From Methylomonas sp. UP202 (GTDB lineage: Bacteria > Pseudomonadota > Gammaproteobacteria > Methylococcales > Methylomonadaceae): 64,000 nt of DNA. Position 1 is the first letter of the stretch. Each line of letters opens with the position of its first letter. The DNA lies in assembly GCF_029910655.1 (NCBI RefSeq), contig NZ_CP123898.1, forward strand, positions 84,959 to 148,958, written 5' to 3'. The notes beneath the pieces were generated by a model, which saw only the letters and a list, made by a program, of their open reading frames with translations, ran no database searches and had not been told where the DNA came from. Shown one piece after another: positions 52,219 to 62,045 of this stretch. The position numbers were made by a program, and so were the translations under genes.

Positions 52219-53921
52219 TCCACCACCCTTAGTACTTCTTCAAGAGAGGTCTCTCCGGCGAGCGCCTTTTCGATGCCGTGCTGCCAAAGACTGGTGCCGC
52301 CTCGTTGACGCGACGCTTTGATTAACGCGTTTTCGTCTTGTTTTGATCGAATAATGTCGCGTTCTGTTTCGTCAATTTCGATGGCTTCGAAAAGAGAGGT
52401 TCGGCCGGAATATCCGCGGCCTTTACAATGACTGCAGCCGTTAGCGGTATATACAGTATTAGGGATATCTAGTCGATTGACCGTAGTGCTGATATATTCG
52501 GCTTCCGCTTTTGAAATGGCTCTTGGATTTTTGCAGAATGGGCATAACTTTCTAACCAGGCGTTGCGCGGCGGTCAGCTCTATTGTCGAGGCGAGTAGAA
52601 AGGCTTCGACGCCCAAATCTAACAACCGAGTGATCGCTCCGGCAGCGGTATTGGTGTGTAGTGTTGACAATACCAAATGACCGGTTAACGCGGCTCGTAT
52701 CGCAATATCGGCCGTTTCGCGGTCACGTATTTCACCAATCATAATAATATCGGGATCATTTCGTAGTATTGACCGAAGAGCCGTGGCGTAAGTCAAGTCA
52801 ATTTCAGGTTTGATTTGGAGTTGTGAAACACCCTCTAGTACGTATTCAATCGGGTCCTCAACGGTAACGATCTTGAGCTCAGGATTCAGAATAGCATTTA
52901 ATGACGCATACAGCGTTGTTGTTTTGCCGCTACCGGTTGGTCCTGTTATTAAAATAATGCCGTGAGGTCTTTTTAAAGCGTTCTTTAAAGCGTTCAGACC
53001 ATAAAATGACAAATCCAGCGTATCGAGATCCAACCGAACGGACTGTTGACCTAATAACCGTATTACGATGGACTCGCCCTGATGTGAAGGAAATGTGGCT
53101 ATACGCAGGTCGACACTCCGACCCCTTGCGGTAAACCGTATTCTGCCGTCCTGAGGCACCCGTTTTTCCGCGATATCGAGTTTAGCCATCAGTTTAATCC
53201 TGGAGGCAACTGGATCTGCCCAGCGGAGCGACAATGTTTCAGCCTTTTGTAGTAGGCCGTCGATTCGGAAACGAATGGAAAAGGCGCTGCTCTCGGGTTC
53301 GAAATGAATATCCGAGGCACCCAGGTCACTAGCTTCCATAATAAGTCGATTGACTAATCGAATCACCGGTGCATCCGAGGAGAGATCGCTTAGAGTTGAA
53401 ATGTCCGCCAGAATGATGTTCGTTTCATCGACAGAAGATAATGAAACCGATTCATCCATCCCAATATTTTCGGCGTCCAGTTTATAAAAAAAATCGTCTA
53501 ACTCTGATTCAAGGGCGGCGAATCGTTGAACAGACCTGTTGACTGCGAATGCGAAACAGGATGCTGTCGCATCGTCCGAAGGGTCGGCCATGGCGAGTGC
53601 CACATTCCTTGGGTCAATGCCTAATGGCAATACTTTTTTAGTCCTTAGGAAATGTGGATTAAGGCGATCGATAGATATTATTGACTCAGGGAAGTCCGGT
53701 CTTCGAACGACATCAATCTCTAACATTTCCGCAAAAACCTTCGCCATTTCGTACTCAGTGATCAAGCCTAATTTGGTAGCTACGGCAGAGAATGGGGTTT
53801 TTGAAGCCCGTGCTGCGGACCGGGCTCTGTCAATGGCCTCAGTAGTCATCAGTCGCTTTTCGAGTAGCAGTTCAACCAAATTTTCTTCTGTGGAACGATG
53901 GGCGAGTGTGTTATCGGTCAT
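52203..53921 (-). CDS. gspE: type II secretion ATPase GspE
   Basis: 572 residues. N-terminal T2SSE domain (about 60-160), then the ATPase: Walker A GPTGSGKTT, Asp box, Walker B-like SILRNDPDIIMIGEIRDRET, His box HLVLSTLHTNTA, and a four-Cys zinc site CPFCKN/CSHCKG near the C-terminus. It powers the pseudopilus. Head of the minus-strand block; the RHS island begins about 400 nt upstream of its start. Confidence 0.92.
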   Translation of the reverse strand: MTDNTLAHRSTEENLVELLLEKRLMTTEAIDRARSAARASKTPFSAVATKLGLITEYEMAKVFAEMLEIDVVRRPDFPESIISIDRLNPHFLRTKKVLPLGIDPRNVALAMADPSDDATASCFAFAVNRSVQRFAALESELDDFFYKLDAENIGMDESVSLSSVDETNIILADISTLSDLSSDAPVIRLVNRLIMEASDLGASDIHFEPESSAFSIRFRIDGLLQKAETLSLRWADPVASRIKLMAKLDIAEKRVPQDGRIRFTARGRSVDLRIATFPSHQGESIVIRLLGQQSVRLDLDTLDLSFYGLNALKNALKRPHGIILITGPTGSGKTTTLYASLNAILNPELKIVTVEDPIEYVLEGVSQLQIKPEIDLTYATALRSILRNDPDIIMIGEIRDRETADIAIRAALTGHLVLSTLHTNTAAGAITRLLDLGVEAFLLASTIELTAAQRLVRKLCPFCKNPRAISKAEAEYISTTVNRLDIPNTVYTANGCSHCKGRGYSGRTSLFEAIEIDETERDIIRSKQDENALIKASRQRGGTSLWQHGIEKALAGETSLEEVLRVVEWRKV

Positions 53922-54334
53922 GATCGAGGGTTATCCGTGCAAAAAACAGAAAATGTCAATGATCATAAAAGTTCCTTATTCGCAGGCGTTGAGCGTCATA
54001 TTGCTTGTCGTCCCAACCAATGTGGAGCCATCGCAACTCTAAAATAAGCCCAATCCTAAACCGGGCAGTCAATATTTTTTTCAAAATAGGCTTGCAGGGT
54101 ACGAAATTTTTCGTTAGATTACAAACCACGACTGAGGTTTAATGCTAATCAGGTTTAAGTCAAGCAGGCGGTGGGATGTGTCTCCTTAATCGACCGACCT
54201 AGCGCGTAGTCGAGCCGGTCAGCGTGAAGAAGACGACAGGGCAACAAGTTGTCGATATTCAACGGCTGTTGCAGACCTATTTATAAAGCGTTTCGCCAGA
54301 CATTTTTAATACGATCACTCAAAGAGGGAAAACG
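53922..54334. other. divergent intergenic region between gspE and the RHS island
   Basis: 413 nt, AT-rich, no gene seen. It must hold a promoter for gspE (minus) if the gsp cluster is really split, and one for the small YD-repeat gene (plus). I cannot assign -35/-10 boxes with confidence. Confidence 0.45.
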
Positions 54335-54586
54335 ATGAGCAGTTCTGTAGTGTGTGTGAGCAAACCCAAAATTCATTTGGACACGGCCGCCATCAGGCGG
54401 CGTTTTTTTGCGGGGTTGTTTTTGATCGGTCTGATGGGGCCTGCTTGGGCAGGATCCGTGGCCTACACCTATGACACCCTGGGTCGTATTACCCAAGCCG
54501 CCTACAGCACCGGGGTCGTGATTGCCTATTACTACGATGCCGCCGGCAATCGCAGCAGTTATGTAATTAGCGGCGCTCCTAGTTAG
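54335..54586 (+). CDS. secreted mini YD-repeat (RHS-like) protein (83 aa)
   Basis: 83 residues. A signal peptide (RRRFFAGLFLIGLMGPAWAG, about 21-40) is followed by just one YD/RHS repeat unit (VAYTYDTLGRITQAAYSTG, then YYYDAAGNRSSYVI). Far shorter than RHS proteins, yet with its own start and export signal. It may be a remnant of a longer RHS gene or an independent small exported protein. It lies 160 nt before the full RHS gene in the same direction. Confidence 0.7.
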   Translation: MSSSVVCVSKPKIHLDTAAIRRRFFAGLFLIGLMGPAWAGSVAYTYDTLGRITQAAYSTGVVIAYYYDAAGNRSSYVISGAPS

Positions 54587-54745
54587 TCCAAATAGATTTC
54601 CTCGATTTTTTCCGCTCTAACGCGTTTTGTCTGTTTTCAGATAAACCTTAGCGTGGCTGTTTGTGATTGTCCAAAATTTACAAATTAAACCTGAAGGCCT
54701 GAAGGAACAGTTCTGACCGGCCTTACACACATGGAGTATATGGAT

Positions 54746-57700
54746 ATGTTACGTCGGTATGTAAATGGTGTCGTTTTACTCACCTTGTTGTTGATGGCAG
54801 GTTTTGTCCAAGCAGAAAGCATTTTGAGATGGGATTCAGGTGCTCAACCGAGTGCCAAATCCAGGAACGCTCCGGCCGCGCAGTTGCGTGGCGTCATTGG
54901 CGTTACTTTCCCGCCGATCTCCCCCGAAGAATCCGAACAGGCGATACAAAGAGTAGTATTACCTTCCAACTTGAATCAAGTGCAGGAGGGGCTCGCGAAT
55001 GCGACATTGGCAACCCGCGCGTTGCGAATAAGCGGGGATTCAGCACCTTCAGGGCCAGGTTCTATTCCAGAATTGGCCAGAGCTTTGAAAAACGACCCGG
55101 ATTTGATCTACGAATACGTCCGTAACAATATTGAATACTATCCTATTTGGGGGATACAAAAAGGTGCTGTGGGTACTGTCTTGGATAACCAGGGAACGGC
55201 CTTCGACCAAGCGGCTCTCATGGTGTCGTTATTACGTCAGGCCGGTTTTACGGCCAGTTATATATTAGGCCGTATTACACTCACGCCGGCGCAAGTTAAC
55301 CAGTGGCTTGGCGTTGACGTTGGTAATGCTTGCGCCGTGAGTAAACTTTTTTCAGCTGGGAGAATACCCGCCACTGTATATATAGCTGCGGCTGGAAGTT
55401 GCGCTCCTGGATCAGCACCTATAGCGGTATCCAGCGTAAATAGCAGTCATGTTTGGGTCAAAGTCAATATAGGCGGTACAAACTATTATTTTGATCCCAG
55501 CTTTAAGCCGCACACCCTTAAGGCAGGCATTAATCTGTCTACGGCTAGCGGATATAATGCGCCGGGCTATCTCGCTCAGGCGATGACCGGCGCGACTCTG
55601 ACGACAGACTACCTCCAAGGCGTCAATCGCACCAATATCCGCAACAACCTCGACACGTATTCCAAAAACTTAACTAATTACTTACGAGCCAATCAACCAG
55701 CCGGTACGCTGGATGATGTCGTGGGCGGCATGTCCATTACGCCGCATAGCAGCGGCAACTTGCGGCAGACTACTCTGCCCTATCAAGATACCTCGGTGGC
55801 TGTGACCGAATGGACAACGGACATCCCTGCCAATTACAAGCCTACTTTGCAAATACAATACCAAGGTATTAACCAAACCTATACTTCGGATTTTATTTAC
55901 GGCAAAAGGCTGACGATTACCTACAACGGTTCTAATCAACCGGTGTTGATGTTGGATGGCGTATTACAGGCAACAGGAACTGCCGTGACGCCAGCCGCCG
56001 ATCCAAATAATGATCCATCGATTGTTTTTACGATGACCCACAACGCTTATGGCGGGGATACTGACGCGAATCAATCCTTTGAACAAAAAATTAGACCTGG
56101 CGGTACCTTCTTGATCGGTAACGGCTGGGGGCCGGCGGGTCGCGGCTTGGTCGAACTGCACCACCAACGCTTAATTGAGGCGAAGGCGGCTGGCAATTCA
56201 GATACCTCGGAAATTGTTTTAGGCTCTAGTTTGGCCGTATTATCGTCAAGCTGGATCGCACAAGTAGATGCGGCGGACTATGTGGCCGATCGTATCGCCA
56301 AAACCAATACCGTCTTTCATCACCAAGTCGGTATTGCTGGCTACAACACCACTCCTTATGTCGATTTGCCGGGCAATGTGTTGGGCGTGGTCAGTCAGGC
56401 CGGCGATACTGCTAAGGAAAAGGCAGTCATCTACAGCAATTCGATGCATTCCAGCATCTTCGAATCCACGGCGGTGCAACAAACCGCTGGCGTCAGTGCG
56501 GTATCCACCGTTAAATTGATCGACATGGCGGCGCTCAATAATGACAAAATCTACGATGCAACCGCAGCCAACTATTCCACAGCGGTTCAACCCAATTTAT
56601 TGTCCTGTACGTCCTGGCTGACAAGATTCCAAGGTGCCATCACCGCCGCACATCGTCTGATATTGCCAACACGCTGTAACTTGACCGAAGGCACCTGGAG
56701 CGGTGCCGGCTACTTTGATATAGAGGTGGGGGCGAATTATATCGGCATTACATCTCAGATCGGTGGTGGTCTGGCGGGGGGCTTCGGCGTAAATCCGGAG
56801 ACTAAATCAGATTTTAACAGTTCGGCTGTGAATAACAGCTGGAGCTGGGAGGGCATCAAAAGCTCATTTGGATCAACTTTTAATGACCCTATCGACACCT
56901 TCAAAGGTAACTTCCTCTATGCCCATGATGACGTCAACACCGGCGTAGGATCATTCCCTCACGCCCTGAGTTTCCAGAAACTGTACAGTTCAAGTGCCCG
57001 TACGCAAGCCGGCCCATTGGGCAATGGTTGGACCCACAACTTTGCCTCGACGGTAGCGGTCAATTCAGACGGCTTTCAAGGCTTGGGCGAAGACTCCGCG
57101 CTGGATGCGGTGACTACCATTGTGGAAAAACTGGTTTCGCTGGACTTGTTGTACGACACAGCAAAACCGCTGGATAAAATGGTGGTGGCCACCATTGGTC
57201 AACGCTGGTTCGGCGATCAGCTGCTCGGCAACACCGTCACCGTCAAACAAGGCCTGAACGGCGAAGTGTTCGTCAAACTACCGGACGGCACCTACAACCC
57301 CCCACCGGGCAGTGCCGCGCGTTTGGTGAAAAACGGCAACGGCACCTACGCCTACGAAAACGTGCACAAAGATCAGCTCGGCTTTGACAGTACCGGTAAA
57401 GTTTACACATACGATCATCCTAGCGGCGTGCAAGTCAAATTCACCTACAGCGGCAACGACCTGACCCAAGTGCAAAACAGCCTGGGCAGAACTCTGACTT
57501 TAACCTACACCTCGGGCCGCATCACGGCCGTGAGCGACGGCAGTCGGAACGTGGGTTATGGCTACGACGCCAGCGGTAACCTCACCACTTTTACCGATGC
57601 CAATGCGAAGAACACCACCTTCCATTACGACCTGCCGGGCCGCATCGACAAATTCTTCTATCCCAGCAACCCAACCATCGCCTTTGCCACCAACGTCTAC

Positions 57701-60661
57701 GACAGTCTGGGTCGAGTACAGACCCAAACCGATGCCAATGGCAAGCTGTATACCTATTACTTTGCCGGCAGCCGATCCGAGGAAGTCGATCCCCTGGGCG
57801 GCAGCAAAGTCTCCTATTTCGACAGCTTCGGTAAGGTCCTCAAATCCGTCAACCCTTTAGGCAAGGTAGTCACCAATACCTATGACGGCCAAGAGCGCTT
57901 GACCAAATCGGTCCTGCCGGAAGGTAACTATGTCACCTATACCTATGACGATGCCTCCTGCATTGCCGCGAACAAACGTTGCACCCATAATGTCAAAATG
58001 GAAACCCATGTCGCCAAGCCTGGATCCAGTCAAGCAAACCTGGTCACCAGTTACACCTATGAGAGCGCATTCAATCAATTGGAGACTATCACCGATCCCA
58101 AAAATTTGGTGACCAGCTACACCTATACCCCGCAAGGCCTGCCTTTCACGATCACTCGGCCGGTCGATGCTGACGGTATCGCACCGGTGACCACATTTGA
58201 CTACACCGCGTATACTCCGGCCGGTTTCGGGACATTCTATCTGCCAACCTCGGTTACCGAGAAAATCTCGGCAACTCGCAATGTCGTCAACACCACAACT
58301 TACGATCCCCTCAATCATTACGTCCCGAAAACCACCACTGCCGATGCCGGCGCGGGCCAACTCAATCTGACCAGCGCGTATACTTACGATCCTGTCGGCA
58401 ACTTGACCCATGTTGATGGCCCGCGCACCGACGTCACGGACACCGTCGATACCCTCTACGACAACGAACGGCGGCCGACTCAGCTCACCAACGCTTTGGG
58501 CAAATTGACCAAGCAAGCCTACGACGATGACGGCCGTCTCCTCCGCACTTCGGCTCAGATCGGCACGCAATGGCTGGCGTCCTGCAACGGCTATACCCCC
58601 AGCGGCAAGTTGCTGAAAAATTGGGGACCCGGTACCGTCGCGGATGCCGATACCTGTCCGACGGCGGCTGCACCGTTGAGTGTCACCGACTATCAATACG
58701 ACGACCTCGACCGTCGTTATCGGATAATTGAAAATCTGCCCTCCTCGGAAGGCGGCAACCGAGTCACCGAAAACGTCTACAATCCCGACAGCAGTCTATT
58801 GGGTGTGAAGCGCGCGGTTGGCAGTGGCTTGGCGCAAATTTATGCCGTGTACGCCTACACCGACAACGGTCTGCCACGCACCGTCAAGGATGCCAAAAAC
58901 CAGCTGACCACCTACCAATACGACGGTCACGACCGCAAGGTAAAAACCTTCTACCCCGACGCCACTAACATCGGCGCCTCGGCTCCCGGCGACTACGAGC
59001 AATACGTCTACGACGCCAACAGTAATGTCACCGCCCTGCGCAAACGCAGCGGCCAAGTCGTCAACCTGGGCTATGACAACCTCAACCGCCTACTAAGCCG
59101 GACCTATCCGACCGCAGCCGACAACATCAGCTTCAGCTACGACCTGCTGGGCCATAAAACCGCCGCCAACAAAACCGGCTGGCCGGTCAGCTACAACTGG
59201 GACAACGCCGGTCGCCTGACCGGCACTACCGCGGGCGGCAAAACCCTAGCCTACCAGTACGACGCCGCCAGCAACCGCACCCGCACCACCTGGCCGGAAA
59301 CCACCCCCTTCTACGTCACCACGACCTACGACGCCCTGAACCGACCGACCGATATATTGGAGAACGGCACGGTCAGTCTGGCCAACTACCAATACGACGA
59401 CTTGTCACGGCGCAAAACCGTCACGCTGGGCAACGGCACCACCACCGGCTACGGCTACAGCAACGCCTCGGCCCTGTCCGGGCTCGGCCACAATCTGGCC
59501 GGCACCGGCCAGGACATCGTCTGGGACTACACCCGCAACCAAGTCCAAGACATCAAAGCCCTCAGCTGGACCAACGACAGCTACCAATGGACCGGCTACA
59601 CCAACGGTACCAGAAGCTACACTCCCAACGGCCTCAACCAATACACGGCCGCCCACGGCGCCACCTTGAACTATGACACCAACGGCAACCTCGGCGGCGA
59701 CGGCGTCTGGACCTATACCTACAACCTCGACAACCAGCTGACCGCCGCCAACAAAACCGGCTCGGCCAACAGCCTGGGCTACGACGGCGCCGGCCGCTTG
59801 AGCCAAACCAACCTGGCCGGCGTACTGACCTACCTGATTTACGACGGTAGCGATCTGGTCGCCGAATACAACAACGCCGGCACCTTGCTCAGACGTTACG
59901 TGCACGGCCCCGGTGTCGATGAACCCCTGGTCTGGTACGAGGGCAGCGGCACCGCCAACAAAGCCTGGCTGTACGGCGACCACCAAGGCAGCATCATCGC
60001 CGCAGCCAACAGCACCGGCAACGCCATCGCGCTCCACAGCTACGGCCCCTACGGCGAACCCAACGCCACCACCGGCGTCAGGTTCCGCTACACCGGTCAA
60101 CAGCTGCTCGGATCGCTCAACCTGTACTACTACAAAGCCCGGATGTACTCGCCGGTCATCGGCCGCTTCCTGCAGACCGATCCGATTGGCTACCAGGACA
60201 GCTTGAATCTGTACACCTATGTGGGGAATAATCCGGTTAACCGTAATGATCCGAGTGGGTTGATTGCCAGCGATATGAAAATGCTGGGAGCCAAAATGGG
60301 GGATTTTGCAGAAGGAGTAGCAAAACTAAATGAAATGAATAGCATCTGGAGAAACAATACTGACCCCAATCTCGTAGTACTGCGTGACGCTAGTCAGTTA
60401 ACAGTTGCCCCACTGCCCAACCGCAATTATGGCCCAGTTCAAGGCGCAAATTGGCTAGTAGATGGCTCAGTTTCCCTTAATAGCGATAATACGATTATTT
60501 CCGAGACCTATGATTTTCTACCACATGGCGATTTTTTTGGTAACGAATTACGTCGAAATCTTGAAACTTTTGGTGGATGGTGTGTGGCAAGTGCCTGTGG
60601 CCTATTTAGCGGAACAGACTTTAAAATAGATTATTATGGCAAGCCTAATATTAAAAATTAG
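54746..60661 (+). CDS. RHS repeat protein with transglutaminase-like domain and variable tip
   Basis: 1971 residues from ATG 54746 (GGAG 9 nt upstream; ATGs at 54731 and 54740 are alternatives). Signal peptide VNGVVLLTLLLMAGFVQA. A transglutaminase-like domain (about 105-260) keeps His in SSHVWVKV and Asp in FDPSFK but lacks the usual Cys (GTAFDQAALMVSLLR). YD repeats run from about 760 to 1740. The RHS core ends with RYTGQQ, YYYKARMYSPVIGRFLQTDP and NPVNRNDPSGL. The last 132 residues are an AT-rich tip of unknown type, presumably a toxin released after the core, with a probable immunity gene next. Confidence 0.9.
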   Translation: MLRRYVNGVVLLTLLLMAGFVQAESILRWDSGAQPSAKSRNAPAAQLRGVIGVTFPPISPEESEQAIQRVVLPSNLNQVQEGLANATLATRALRISGDSAPSGPGSIPELARALKNDPDLIYEYVRNNIEYYPIWGIQKGAVGTVLDNQGTAFDQAALMVSLLRQAGFTASYILGRITLTPAQVNQWLGVDVGNACAVSKLFSAGRIPATVYIAAAGSCAPGSAPIAVSSVNSSHVWVKVNIGGTNYYFDPSFKPHTLKAGINLSTASGYNAPGYLAQAMTGATLTTDYLQGVNRTNIRNNLDTYSKNLTNYLRANQPAGTLDDVVGGMSITPHSSGNLRQTTLPYQDTSVAVTEWTTDIPANYKPTLQIQYQGINQTYTSDFIYGKRLTITYNGSNQPVLMLDGVLQATGTAVTPAADPNNDPSIVFTMTHNAYGGDTDANQSFEQKIRPGGTFLIGNGWGPAGRGLVELHHQRLIEAKAAGNSDTSEIVLGSSLAVLSSSWIAQVDAADYVADRIAKTNTVFHHQVGIAGYNTTPYVDLPGNVLGVVSQAGDTAKEKAVIYSNSMHSSIFESTAVQQTAGVSAVSTVKLIDMAALNNDKIYDATAANYSTAVQPNLLSCTSWLTRFQGAITAAHRLILPTRCNLTEGTWSGAGYFDIEVGANYIGITSQIGGGLAGGFGVNPETKSDFNSSAVNNSWSWEGIKSSFGSTFNDPIDTFKGNFLYAHDDVNTGVGSFPHALSFQKLYSSSARTQAGPLGNGWTHNFASTVAVNSDGFQGLGEDSALDAVTTIVEKLVSLDLLYDTAKPLDKMVVATIGQRWFGDQLLGNTVTVKQGLNGEVFVKLPDGTYNPPPGSAARLVKNGNGTYAYENVHKDQLGFDSTGKVYTYDHPSGVQVKFTYSGNDLTQVQNSLGRTLTLTYTSGRITAVSDGSRNVGYGYDASGNLTTFTDANAKNTTFHYDLPGRIDKFFYPSNPTIAFATNVYDSLGRVQTQTDANGKLYTYYFAGSRSEEVDPLGGSKVSYFDSFGKVLKSVNPLGKVVTNTYDGQERLTKSVLPEGNYVTYTYDDASCIAANKRCTHNVKMETHVAKPGSSQANLVTSYTYESAFNQLETITDPKNLVTSYTYTPQGLPFTITRPVDADGIAPVTTFDYTAYTPAGFGTFYLPTSVTEKISATRNVVNTTTYDPLNHYVPKTTTADAGAGQLNLTSAYTYDPVGNLTHVDGPRTDVTDTVDTLYDNERRPTQLTNALGKLTKQAYDDDGRLLRTSAQIGTQWLASCNGYTPSGKLLKNWGPGTVADADTCPTAAAPLSVTDYQYDDLDRRYRIIENLPSSEGGNRVTENVYNPDSSLLGVKRAVGSGLAQIYAVYAYTDNGLPRTVKDAKNQLTTYQYDGHDRKVKTFYPDATNIGASAPGDYEQYVYDANSNVTALRKRSGQVVNLGYDNLNRLLSRTYPTAADNISFSYDLLGHKTAANKTGWPVSYNWDNAGRLTGTTAGGKTLAYQYDAASNRTRTTWPETTPFYVTTTYDALNRPTDILENGTVSLANYQYDDLSRRKTVTLGNGTTTGYGYSNASALSGLGHNLAGTGQDIVWDYTRNQVQDIKALSWTNDSYQWTGYTNGTRSYTPNGLNQYTAAHGATLNYDTNGNLGGDGVWTYTYNLDNQLTAANKTGSANSLGYDGAGRLSQTNLAGVLTYLIYDGSDLVAEYNNAGTLLRRYVHGPGVDEPLVWYEGSGTANKAWLYGDHQGSIIAAANSTGNAIALHSYGPYGEPNATTGVRFRYTGQQLLGSLNLYYYKARMYSPVIGRFLQTDPIGYQDSLNLYTYVGNNPVNRNDPSGLIASDMKMLGAKMGDFAEGVAKLNEMNSIWRNNTDPNLVVLRDASQLTVAPLPNRNYGPVQGANWLVDGSVSLNSDNTIISETYDFLPHGDFFGNELRRNLETFGGWCVASACGLFSGTDFKIDYYGKPNIKN

Positions 60662-61028
60662 CTTCGGAAGCAACGGATTGTTAAGACTAGGACCTATATT
60701 ATTCTTATTATTCATTACCGGCTGCAAAGGTGATGGAGCAACATCTATTATTAACGGTTATCAAATAGTATATATCAGTAATGACTCTATATTGATTGAT
60801 TACGCTGGTGCAGACAATAAAGATAAAGTTACACTTGAAGCAAGAATCGATGCTTATAAAGTCGAGGGTGACAAAATATTGGTAGCTCGCACACCCCAAG
60901 AGGTATATAAAAATGAGCGTGGTAATTCAGATTATAGAATGTTACCAACATGTGAATATTGGATTATCGACACAAAAAAACATACTTTGAATAAAGTTAA
61001 TCCTATTAATGACTTGCACTGCAGATAA
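60636..61028 (+). CDS. putative immunity lipoprotein
   Basis: 130 residues. N-terminal signal with lipobox LFITGC (Cys30) and an AT-rich coding sequence matching the RHS tip rather than the core. The start overlaps the RHS stop by 26 nt. Small lipoproteins in this position often neutralise the RHS tip toxin. The mature part (GYQIVYISNDSILIDYAGAD; MLPTCEYWIIDTKKHTLNKV) resembles DUF3997-like small lipoproteins, which is only an impression. Confidence 0.6.
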   Translation: MASLILKISFGSNGLLRLGPILFLLFITGCKGDGATSIINGYQIVYISNDSILIDYAGADNKDKVTLEARIDAYKVEGDKILVARTPQEVYKNERGNSDYRMLPTCEYWIIDTKKHTLNKVNPINDLHCR

Positions 61029-61101
61029 GCTCAGCAGGGTGGACACAGTTTTTTAACCCGATAATGTGCGCCGACAGGATGCTGCCGACGTAAGAAGGCG
61101 C

Positions 61102-61170
61102 ATCGCTCACGACGCCGACTGTCGTTTTATTTGCACCACCTGGCCGGAAGCCACCCCGTTCTACATCACG
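61102..61170 (+). pseudogene. decayed RHS fragment
   Basis: GACGCCG-N15-GCACCACCTGG and the following bases match RHS gene positions 59261-59319: 34 of 37 bases agree between 61133-61169 and 59283-59319. Translated, TTWPEATPFYIT corresponds to TTWPETTPFYVT of the intact protein. It has no start and no RHS context, so it is a leftover of another RHS copy or of an older recombination. Confidence 0.8.
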
Positions 61171-61214
61171 GGGTTACTTCTATGTCTTTCGGATACGTGC
61201 GCCATGAAAACTGA

Positions 61215-62045
61215 TCAGGCAATGTGTCTGTTCAAATCCGTACGATTATCCACGTTCGGCGGCAATTTTGCGACTGAATCAAGCTGGCAACTCTCTATCC
61301 AGTTCCAGGAGCGTATTAAATAAGGAACATCTCTTCTCCCTGTGATCATTACCTCGACAGACAAATAATTCGTTAAATGAGAAGACGGAGTGGTTACATT
61401 GATTCTGAAAACATCCCCGGTTGCAGATATGCTATTACCTTCCATTGCCGAAAGTTTTTCGTCTTCAATGTAGCCTATCATTTTTTTTAAAGATTCTGGC
61501 ATTAAAGCAGCTCTAGGTTTTTCTCTTCCCGAAAAAATTGTTACGTAGGGGTAAATGCAAGAAAAAACCGCCTGAGGTATGTTTAAACTGGCGCTTAGAT
61601 CTGAATAACTGAAATATCGGATATTATTCTTTCTTGCCTGAACAATAAATGAATTAACGTGATCGATATTCGGCAAGTTTGCGGATAGCACCTGTAAAAG
61701 TCCGTCGTCCGCAGTATTTATATCGATCATCCCATGAACATTGATGCTGATTACCTCAACGGTTTGATTGTTAATCAATAATTTTTGTACTCTACCGTTC
61801 TCACGAATCCATCGACTACGCTCCCCGAGTTCCAATAGTTCAAAAATAACGTCGTAAACCGCAGACTCGATTGCTAAGTTACGCCGAATATTTTTTTCAT
61901 AACTCGATAAACTATCGGCCATATGACGCCCAGCTTGCAAAGTTGCCGCCATTATGGCGGCAACCAATAATAAAAGCCATAGGGTATGAAGTAGAACAAA
62001 ACCTTTACTGTTTGCTATTTGGGGCAACGGGTAGTTCTCGATCAA
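61215..62045 (-). CDS. gspK: type II secretion minor pseudopilin GspK
   Basis: 276 residues. Prepilin-like signal NSKGFVLLHTLWLLLLVAAI, without Glu+5 as is normal for GspK, then the GspK domain (VHGMIDINTADDGLLQVLSA). Starts with TTG (62045, or 62027), overlapping gspD by 41 nt. The C-terminal ~28 residues after YLIRSWNWIES look unlike the family and lie in the RHS-remnant zone, so the natural end may have been replaced. Confidence 0.8.
   Translation of the reverse strand: MIENYPLPQIANSKGFVLLHTLWLLLLVAAIMAATLQAGRHMADSLSSYEKNIRRNLAIESAVYDVIFELLELGERSRWIRENGRVQKLLINNQTVEVISINVHGMIDINTADDGLLQVLSANLPNIDHVNSFIVQARKNNIRYFSYSDLSASLNIPQAVFSCIYPYVTIFSGREKPRAALMPESLKKMIGYIEDEKLSAMEGNSISATGDVFRINVTTPSSHLTNYLSVEVMITGRRDVPYLIRSWNWIESCQLDSVAKLPPNVDNRTDLNRHIA

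Noticed and set aside
57857..58696. 279-codon open frame on the minus strand inside the RHS gene (also 59405-60100)
   Set aside because: Opposite strand of strongly repetitive YD-repeat coding DNA; the long openness follows from codon bias, and there is no ribosome site or family resemblance.
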